Part shown: piece by piece, positions 59,273 to 64,000 of the stretch
How positions within the stretch are numbered: the stretch's first letter is position 1
Layout of the letters: the number at the start of each line of letters is the position of its first letter
Assembly (NCBI GenBank): GCA_016207095.1
Contig: JACQQF010000044.1
Coordinates: 1 to 64,000, forward strand
Length of the DNA: 64,000 bases
Origin: Candidatus Methylomirabilota bacterium
Lineage (GTDB): Bacteria > Methylomirabilota > Methylomirabilia > Methylomirabilales > Methylomirabilaceae
Direction of reading: 5' to 3'
Made by a program: the position numbers and the translations under genes
The notes under the pieces: model-generated
Database searches by the model: none
What the model saw: only the letters and a program-made list of their open reading frames with translations
Told to the model about the DNA's origin: nothing

Positions 59273-60064
59273 ATGAAACACCAGCCGTTCTTGGTTGACC
59301 GCGAGGGTCAGACGGCGATTCTGACGATTAATCGCCACGCGCAGCGCAACTCTCTCAGCTTCGAGATGTGGGAGGCCTTCCCCGGCTACATCAAGGAGCT
59401 GAACGCGGATCCGTCTGTCCGTGTGATCGTGCTGACCGGCGCCGGCGACAGAGCCTTCGCCTCCGGAGCCGATATCTCCGAGTTTACGTCGAAGCGGACG
59501 GGGCGCGATGCCGCAGCGCTGTATCACCGTGCGGTAGAAGAGACGATGGCGAGCCTGGAGGCGGCTAGCAAGCCGGTCATCGCCATGGTGAACGGCTTTG
59601 CCCTCGGCGGCGGGTGCGAGCTGGCGGTGGCCTGCGATCTTCGCATTGCAGCCGAAAGCGCGAGCTTCGGTATTCCATCGGCGAAGTTGGGCGTGGTGAT
59701 CAGTTTTACCGACACCAAACGGCTTGTCGATCTGGTCGGGCTGGCCGTAGCCAAGGAGATATTGATGACGGGTCGGCGCCTTTCGGCCCGGGAGGCGCTG
59801 GCAGTCGGGCTGGTCAACCAGGTTGCGCCAGACCCATCGCTCCGCCAGACAACCCTCGAGATAGCTGCAACCATTGCTGCGAATGCGCCGTTCTCAGTTG
59901 CTTCGGCGAAAGCAATGGTGGAGCAGTGCCGTCATGACACCGACCTTTCGATGGTAAGCTCGACCGATGCGGATCGGCCACTGCGCTGTTACGAGACCGA
60001 GGATTTTCGAGAGGGAGTGCAGGCTTTCCTGGAGAAACGGCCGCCCAGATTCATGGGACGGTAG
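59273..60064 (+). CDS. Enoyl-CoA hydratase/isomerase family protein
   Basis: The 263-residue crotonase-fold protein has both oxyanion-hole segments (AFASGADISEF and GFALGGGCELAVACD). The first catalytic glutamate region is CELA, but the second (normally PExxLG) reads IPSAKLGVVISF, so the usual second glutamate is lacking. It may therefore be an isomerase, a decarboxylase or some other crotonase. It is not obviously related to its sulfur neighbours. It has its own promoter. Confidence 0.87.
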   Translation: MKHQPFLVDREGQTAILTINRHAQRNSLSFEMWEAFPGYIKELNADPSVRVIVLTGAGDRAFASGADISEFTSKRTGRDAAALYHRAVEETMASLEAASKPVIAMVNGFALGGGCELAVACDLRIAAESASFGIPSAKLGVVISFTDTKRLVDLVGLAVAKEILMTGRRLSAREALAVGLVNQVAPDPSLRQTTLEIAATIAANAPFSVASAKAMVEQCRHDTDLSMVSSTDADRPLRCYETEDFREGVQAFLEKRPPRFMGR

Positions 60065-60158
60065 AAAACAGGGTATAGGGTAGAGGGTTAAGGGTAAATG
60101 ATCGGAAAGGTTGTGCAGTCCCCCTTGAGGTCTCTCCCCTAGACCCTATACCCTAGGT
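60064..60158. repeat. Short-unit palindromic repeat (AGGGTATAGGGTAGAGGG type)
   Basis: AACAGGGTATAGGGTAGAGGG faces CCCTAGACCCTATACCCTAG about 70 bases later, a long fold-back hairpin made of seven-base-like units. It is the third example in this window of such a fold-back block. Confidence 0.65.
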
Positions 60159-60164
60159 GATCCA

Positions 60165-60404
60165 ATGACAAAGCGACGGGTGCACCTGACTTTTACCGGC
60201 AAGTTGGTCGAGGAACCGATCCTCTGGCAGCTCAGCCAGACCTTTGATCTTATCTTTAATATCCGGCAGGCGGACTTTACCGAGGGGATCGGGTGGATCA
60301 TGGCCGAACTTGAAGGTGATCCCCAACGCCTTGAGAATGGAATCAAGTGGCTGGAGGACCGTGGTGTGCAGGTGGCCCCGATCGAACAGGACGTGGTCTC
60401 TTGA
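60165..60404 (+). CDS. NIL-domain protein 1
   Basis: The 79-residue protein is a stand-alone NIL domain (RVHLTFTGKLVEEPILWQL..., GWIMAELEGD, GIKWLEDRGVQVAPIEQD). NIL domains occur at the C-terminus of methionine ABC transporter ATPases and in homocysteine-synthesis proteins, where they may bind methionine or sulfur compounds. It lies just upstream of the SAM riboswitch. It is 79 residues, as expected for a single domain. Confidence 0.88.
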   Translation: MTKRRVHLTFTGKLVEEPILWQLSQTFDLIFNIRQADFTEGIGWIMAELEGDPQRLENGIKWLEDRGVQVAPIEQDVVS

Positions 60405-60420
60405 CAGGGTTGATTTTTTC

Positions 60421-60450
60421 TTGACAGGAAAAAGCGGTTCTGTTTAGATA
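60421..60450 (+). promoter_or_regulatory. Promoter of the SAM-riboswitch operon
   Basis: TTGACA (60421-60426) with a weak TAGATA at 60445-60450 (18 bases apart); a second TTGACA lies at 60402-60407. Start near 60457, a few bases before the aptamer. Confidence 0.5.
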
Positions 60451-60473
60451 ACCAGGATTTCCCTTTTCATCCA

Positions 60474-60590
60474 GAGTGGCTGAGGGACTGGCCCTGCGAA
60501 GCCACGGCAACCGGTTCCGCCCCGGACTGGGACGGAACAGTGGTGCCAACTCCTGCATCCCGGACAGGGCGGGATGAGAGATGAGAAGGA
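60474..60590 (+). promoter_or_regulatory. SAM-I (S-box) riboswitch aptamer
   Basis: The signature pieces are all present: AGAGTGGCTGAGGGACTGG, CCCTGCGAAGCCACGGCAACC, GTGGTGCCAACTCCTGC and GGGATGAGAGATGAG. These make the four-way junction and the kink-turn that bind S-adenosylmethionine. The downstream gene would be shut off when SAM is plentiful. Confidence 0.95.
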
Positions 60591-60606
60591 CGCCGTCGAA
60601 TTCGAC

Positions 60607-60647
60607 AGCCCCTTCTCATAATCTGGGAGGAGGGGCTTTTGATTTTT
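60607..60647 (+). terminator. Riboswitch expression-platform terminator
   Basis: AGCCCCTTCTC pairs with GAGGAGGGGCT, followed by TTTTGATTTTT, just past the aptamer. A competing anti-terminator can form with the aptamer's 3' strand (GATGAGAAGG), the usual S-box switch. Confidence 0.85.
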
Positions 60648-60664
60648 GTAGAAGGGATCACGCG

Positions 60665-60901
60665 ATGCCGAAACGGATGGTCACGCTCATCTTCCCGCAG
60701 ACACTCGTCACGGAACCGGTGATCTATCGCCTCTGCAGGCAGTTCAAGATCATCCCCAATGTCCGCCGGGCGCGCGTGACGGAGAAGGCGGGAGAGGTGA
60801 TGCTGGAGCTAGAGGGCGAGGACGAGGAGTTGAACAGGGGGATCGCCTACCTGAATACGTTGGGGATCAGGGTGGAGCCGACTCAGGGGAAAGGACACTG
60901 A
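60665..60901 (+). CDS. NIL-domain protein 2 under the SAM riboswitch
   Basis: The 78-residue single NIL domain (MVTLIFPQTLVTEPVIYRL..., GEVMLELEGEDE, NRGIAYLNTLGIRVEP) is the first gene behind the riboswitch. It is similar to, but not the same as, the domain at 60165. Regulation by SAM and the following PLP enzyme and sulfur-carrier genes suggest a role in methionine or homocysteine synthesis, as proposed for NIL proteins of that pathway. Confidence 0.88.
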   Translation: MPKRMVTLIFPQTLVTEPVIYRLCRQFKIIPNVRRARVTEKAGEVMLELEGEDEELNRGIAYLNTLGIRVEPTQGKGH

Positions 60902-60902
60902 T

Positions 60903-62165
60903 ATGGCGACGGTGAGGGGGCTGAAGTGCCGGGAGTGCGGCCGACCTTACCCTGCGGATCCCCTGCACGTTTGTGAATTCTGTTTCGGGCCACTCGAGGT
61001 GGACTACGACTACGACCGGCTTCGCGGCACACTGACCCGGAAGGCGATCGAGTCCGGCCCTCCCAGCATCTGGCGATATCGGGCCCTCTTACCGATCGAG
61101 GGGGACCCCGCGGTCGGTCTCCATTGCGGCATGACACCGCTTGTGAGAGCCAAGAACCTGGCCCGCGCCCTGGGGATGCGGGAGGTCTATGTCAAGAACG
61201 ATACCGTCAATCACCCCAGCTTTTCTTTCAAGGATCGGGTGGTGGCGGTGGCGATCACGAAGGCCCTGGAATTCGACTTCAAGGTGGTGGCCTGTGCCTC
61301 TACCGGCAACCTGGCAAACGCGGTCGCGGCGCACGCGGCAGAGGGCGGCCTTCAGAGTTTTGTCTTTATGCCGGCTGACCTGGAACAGGGAAAGGTCATC
61401 GGCACCCTTATCTATTCGCCGACGTTGGTGGCAGTGGAAGGAAACTACGATGAAGTGAACCGTCTCTGCAGCGAGGTCGCCGATAAATATCGCTGGGCGT
61501 TTGTCAACATCAACATCCGCCCCTACTACGCCGAAGGTTCGAAAACCTTCGGCTACGAGATCGCGGAGCAGCTTGGTTGGCGCACTCCCCAGCATATCGT
61601 CGTGCCGGCCGCAGGCGGTTCCCTCGTCATAAAGATATGGAAAGGGCTGAAAGAGTTCGAGCGCCTCGGGCTTCTGAGCGGACCCTGTGCCACGCGGATG
61701 CATCTCGCGCAGGCCGAAGGGTGTGGCCCCATCGTCACCGCCATCAAGGAGAACAGCGAGATCATTAAACCGGTCAAGCCGAGAACCATTGCCAAGTCGC
61801 TTGCGATCGGGAACCCGGCAGACGGGTACTATGCCTATAAGGTGGTCAAGGGGAGTGGCGGGCACGGTGAGCACGCCTCGGATGACGAGATCGTGGAGGG
61901 GATGAAGCTGCTGGCGAGCACGGAAGGGATCTTCGCCGAGACTGCCGGCGGGGTGACGGTTGCTGCCGCCAAACGGCTGATCGAGCAGGGGCGGATCCCC
62001 AGGGACGAAAGCCTGGTGCTGTGCATCACGGGCAACGGGCTCAAGACCCAGGAGGCAGTGGCCCCGAGCTTGAAGGTGAGTTTGCAGATCAAACCGACCC
62101 TACGCTCGTTCGACGAGTCGATGACCTCTCACGGGATCGAGGTGACGCCGAGGAATCTGAGCTGA
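60903..62165 (+). CDS. Threonine-synthase-like PLP enzyme with N-terminal zinc ribbon
   Basis: The 420-residue fold-type II PLP enzyme has an N-terminal ribbon (Cys9, 12, 24, 27) and PSFSFKDRVV with the PLP lysine K110. It also has CASTGNLANAV and GGVTVAA-like phosphate-binding stretches. The sequence fits threonine synthase, which acts on O-phosphohomoserine. It follows a SAM riboswitch and is followed by a free ubiquitin-like sulfur carrier, so it may instead, or also, replace the phosphate by sulfur to make homocysteine. Family: strong; specific reaction: open. Confidence 0.85.
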   Translation: MATVRGLKCRECGRPYPADPLHVCEFCFGPLEVDYDYDRLRGTLTRKAIESGPPSIWRYRALLPIEGDPAVGLHCGMTPLVRAKNLARALGMREVYVKNDTVNHPSFSFKDRVVAVAITKALEFDFKVVACASTGNLANAVAAHAAEGGLQSFVFMPADLEQGKVIGTLIYSPTLVAVEGNYDEVNRLCSEVADKYRWAFVNINIRPYYAEGSKTFGYEIAEQLGWRTPQHIVVPAAGGSLVIKIWKGLKEFERLGLLSGPCATRMHLAQAEGCGPIVTAIKENSEIIKPVKPRTIAKSLAIGNPADGYYAYKVVKGSGGHGEHASDDEIVEGMKLLASTEGIFAETAGGVTVAAAKRLIEQGRIPRDESLVLCITGNGLKTQEAVAPSLKVSLQIKPTLRSFDESMTSHGIEVTPRNLS

Positions 62166-62218
62166 AAACCGACATCTGAAACTGTGATGACAAGGAAGCG
62201 CCAAAAGGAGCCATGTCA

Positions 62219-62494
62219 ATGAGTGTGAAGGTGCGGATCCCTACACCCCTGCGTGGATTAACCAAGGGCCAGGGGGAAGTGGAAGGGCAGGGTGGCTCGA
62301 TCCATGAGCTGATCGAGAATTTGGAGAAGTCGTACGGTGGTCTGCGAGAGCGGATCTGCGATGAGACAGGCAGCGTCCGCCGGTTCATCAATATCTATGT
62401 GAATGAGGAGGACATTCGGTTTCTACAGGGGACCGCGACCCCGTTGAAACCCGGCGATCTCGTTTCGATCGTCCCGGCCATTGCAGGCGGATAA
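62219..62494 (+). CDS. Free-standing ubiquitin-like sulfur carrier (CysO/HcyS/MoaD type)
   Basis: The 91-residue beta-grasp protein (SVKVRIPTPLRGLTKGQ...LVSIVPAIAGG) ends exactly in Gly-Gly, ready for adenylation and thiocarboxylate formation. It is close in sequence to the carrier half of the fusion at 44016. The ATG at 62219 has better spacing to AAAGGAG than the ATG at 62213. It lies 53 bases after the threonine-synthase-like gene in the SAM-controlled operon. Confidence 0.93.
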   Translation: MSVKVRIPTPLRGLTKGQGEVEGQGGSIHELIENLEKSYGGLRERICDETGSVRRFINIYVNEEDIRFLQGTATPLKPGDLVSIVPAIAGG

Positions 62495-62521
62495 CAATCC
62501 ATCGCCAGCCGGCCCTGATCG

Positions 62522-62568
62522 ACAGTCAGCGTGGCATAGTCATACCGAGCACGCTGACTGTTCTTGTT
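62522..62568 (+). terminator. Rho-independent terminator of the SAM operon
   Basis: ACAGTCAGCGTG (62522-62533) pairs perfectly with CACGCTGACTGT (62550-62561), a 12-bp stem followed by TCTTGTTT. Confidence 0.85.
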
Positions 62569-62591
62569 TATGGGCTGACCCAATCCCGCAG

Positions 62592-62822
62592 TTACGACGC
62601 CTTGCGCGGCTCCACCACGGTCCCGGCCTTCCGGTAGACGGCGTAAATGGCGCCGCTCGGGCAGGCCTGGATGCAGATGGTGCAGCCCTCCAGACATTTG
62701 CTGGATTCGAAGCCAAACGGTTTCGTCGCCTGCCAGGCTCCCGTCGGGCAGACCGGAATGCAGACGGCATTGTGAGTGCACCGGTTCGGGTGTCGAATCA
62801 GCATCTCTCGTGTCAGTTGCAC
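62592..62822 (-). CDS. Small ferredoxin-like protein with two Fe-S motifs
   Basis: The 76-residue protein has seven cysteines (15, 21, 25, 43, 47, 50, 54). The second set KCLEGCTICIQACPSGA is close to a [4Fe-4S] motif, while the first (RCTHNAVCIPVCPTGA) has a longer first gap and lacks one cysteine. It starts at a GTG (62822) after GGAGGGAG. It could donate electrons to a nearby sulfur or nitrogen enzyme. It lies 17 bases downstream of the aminotransferase gene on the same strand. Confidence 0.75.
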   Translation of the reverse strand: MQLTREMLIRHPNRCTHNAVCIPVCPTGAWQATKPFGFESSKCLEGCTICIQACPSGAIYAVYRKAGTVVEPRKAS

Positions 62823-62838
62823 TGGACTCCCTCCTATC

Positions 62839-64000
62839 CTACGCCGTCCCTGCGACGGCCCTCAGCCCGGTTTCAATGGCCTCGGCGATACGGTCCGCCT
62901 CGTCCTTCGACAGGATCAAGGGGGGCGCGAGAATCATGACATTGCAGAGGCCGGGTACGGTCTCTACGTTACGTCCGACGATCACCCCCGCCTCTTTGAC
63001 GGCCGCCGACACGGCCGCCATCTCTTTGTCGGGGACGGGCGTTTTGTTTTGGTCCCGCACCAATTCTAACCCGATCAGCAACCCCTTTCCTCTGACCTCT
63101 CCGATCCAAGGGTGACGGATGGCCTGCAGCCGCCGCGTCAGATAGTCACCGACGGTGGCGGCATTCTCCCAGAGGCGCTCCCTCAGAAGGATCTCCAGGT
63201 TCGCGCTGGCCGCGGCGCACGCCACGGGATGCCCGCCAAAGGTGCTGACCTGTGAAAAATGTACTCCCTCTTCCGGTTCACCCAGGAAGGCATCAAAGAC
63301 CTCCTGGGTAGTGATGGTGGCCCCAAGGGGAACGTATCCGGAGGTGATTCCCTTGGCAACCGTCATGATGTCGGGGATGACATCCCAGTGTTGGCAGCCG
63401 AAGGGAAGTCCGGTACGACCAAAGCCGGTAATCACCTCATCCAGGATCAACAGGATGCCCCATCGGTCGCAGATCTCCCGGAGTCGCTGCAGGTAGCCAT
63501 CCGGCGACACGATTACCCCTCCGCCACCGATCACCGGCTCGGCGATGATGGCGGCGACAGTCTCCGGGCCTTCGTACCGGACTCTGGCTTCGATCTCGTC
63601 GGCACAGGCCAAAGTGCAGGCAGGGGCCGCCTGGCAATGTACGCATCGGTAGCGGTCTGGTGGATTCACGTGGAAGAATCCGGGAACCAGGGGCTCGAAC
63701 GCCTTCCGTCGGCTGATCTGACCGGTCGCGGAGAGGGCGCCGAACGTGAACCCGTGGTAGCCACGATAGCGGGCGATCACCTTGTAACGGTTCTCGCCTC
63801 GGTGAACTTGCCGCCCGTATTGTCGCGCCAACTTCAGGGCGGTCTCGACTGCCTCGGAGCCGCTGTTGCAGAAATAGACTCGCTCGAGTCCTGGAGGTGT
63901 CATCGACGCTAATGTCTCGGCCAACCGGACCGCTGGAGCGTGCGACTGGCTGAGGGGGTAGAAAGGGAGGCGCCGCATCTGCTCGGCTGCCGCCTCGGCG
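62839..64000 (-). CDS. Class-III pyridoxal-phosphate aminotransferase, 5' end cut by the window
   Basis: The frame is open at the right edge. The visible 380-plus residues include SGSEAVETALKLARQY, YHGFTFGALSATG, LILDEVITGFGRTG, the PLP-lysine region TVAKGITSGYVPLGA, and FGGHPVACAAA. It also has an unusual insertion with CVHCQAAPACTLACADE (four cysteines). The class covers acetylornithine, beta-alanine, taurine and diaminobutyrate type enzymes, and I cannot pick the substrate. The cysteine insertion resembles some putrescine/beta-alanine types, but this is not certain. Confidence 0.85.
   Translation of the reverse strand, partial: AEAAAEQMRRLPFYPLSQSHAPAVRLAETLASMTPPGLERVYFCNSGSEAVETALKLARQYGRQVHRGENRYKVIARYRGYHGFTFGALSATGQISRRKAFEPLVPGFFHVNPPDRYRCVHCQAAPACTLACADEIEARVRYEGPETVAAIIAEPVIGGGGVIVSPDGYLQRLREICDRWGILLILDEVITGFGRTGLPFGCQHWDVIPDIMTVAKGITSGYVPLGATITTQEVFDAFLGEPEEGVHFSQVSTFGGHPVACAAASANLEILLRERLWENAATVGDYLTRRLQAIRHPWIGEVRGKGLLIGLELVRDQNKTPVPDKEMAAVSAAVKEAGVIVGRNVETVPGLCNVMILAPPLILSKDEADRIAEAIETGLRAVAGTA

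Noticed and set aside
1-64000. CRISPR array, prophage or rRNA operon
   Set aside because: No regularly spaced repeats with unique spacers, phage structural genes or rRNA sequence were seen.

Overview
The window looks like a chromosomal segment of a GC-rich, diderm (LPS-bearing), free-living bacterium. Lipid A, Kdo and heptose genes, BamA/Skp and LolCD show the outer membrane. ClpC, NIL-domain proteins, a SAM-I riboswitch, bactofilin and several secreted YVTN beta-propellers point away from typical gammaproteobacteria. I would guess the NC10/Methylomirabilota neighbourhood or a nearby deep lineage; this is inference from gene content and was not tested.

Region 1 (1-5.6 kb) is an accessory array of small, same-strand genes: an OLD-family nuclease, a TerB/zinc-ribbon protein, a broken toxin with an intact HigA-like antitoxin, an AbiEii-type nucleotidyltransferase pair, a DUF486 membrane protein and a membrane-anchored unknown. 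At least three genes are followed by imperfect inverted repeats with extrahelical bases and core-like ends, the form of integron attC sites. No integrase is in the window, so this reads as a cassette array or a remnant of one. About 0.7 kb of repeat-rich, gene-free DNA follows.

Region 2 (6.2-28.2 kb) is a long plus-strand envelope block: lysS-lolC-lolD, clpC, bamA-skp-lpxD-fabZ-lpxA-lpxI-Gfo/Idh-lpxB-LPLAT-waaA-lpxK, then a waaF-gmhB fusion, waaC, a truncated epimerase and amrB. Region 3 (28-42 kb) is mixed. It holds two repeat-rich secreted proteins (one ending in an IPTL-CTERM-like sorting tail), a minus-strand selD that carries an in-frame UGA at the catalytic position, a PAP2/flippase/GT2 lipid-sugar set with a decayed GT39 gene, the purine genes purN-H-D-E, and bactofilin.

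Region 4 (42.5-64 kb) is a sulfur island. It contains an Rrf2 regulator, cysK, a ubiquitin-like/E1 fusion, a YeeE/TsuA-type thiosulfate transporter interrupted by an in-frame UGA with a SECIS-like hairpin, a periplasmic rhodanese, two TusA-like carriers, a CysO-type cysM, a JAMM protease, two siroheme reductases, TauE, cysH and sat. A SAM riboswitch then precedes NIL, threonine-synthase-like and free ubiquitin-like genes. Together these suggest thiosulfate or sulfate being converted to protein-thiocarboxylate sulfur and on to cysteine, and perhaps homocysteine. The two UGA-containing genes imply that the host makes selenocysteine, and one of them would be a selenocysteine version of the thiosulfate importer.

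Across regions 2-4 a family of short inverted-terminal-repeat elements (MITE-like) recurs. Three of the copies begin exactly on the stop codon of the upstream gene.
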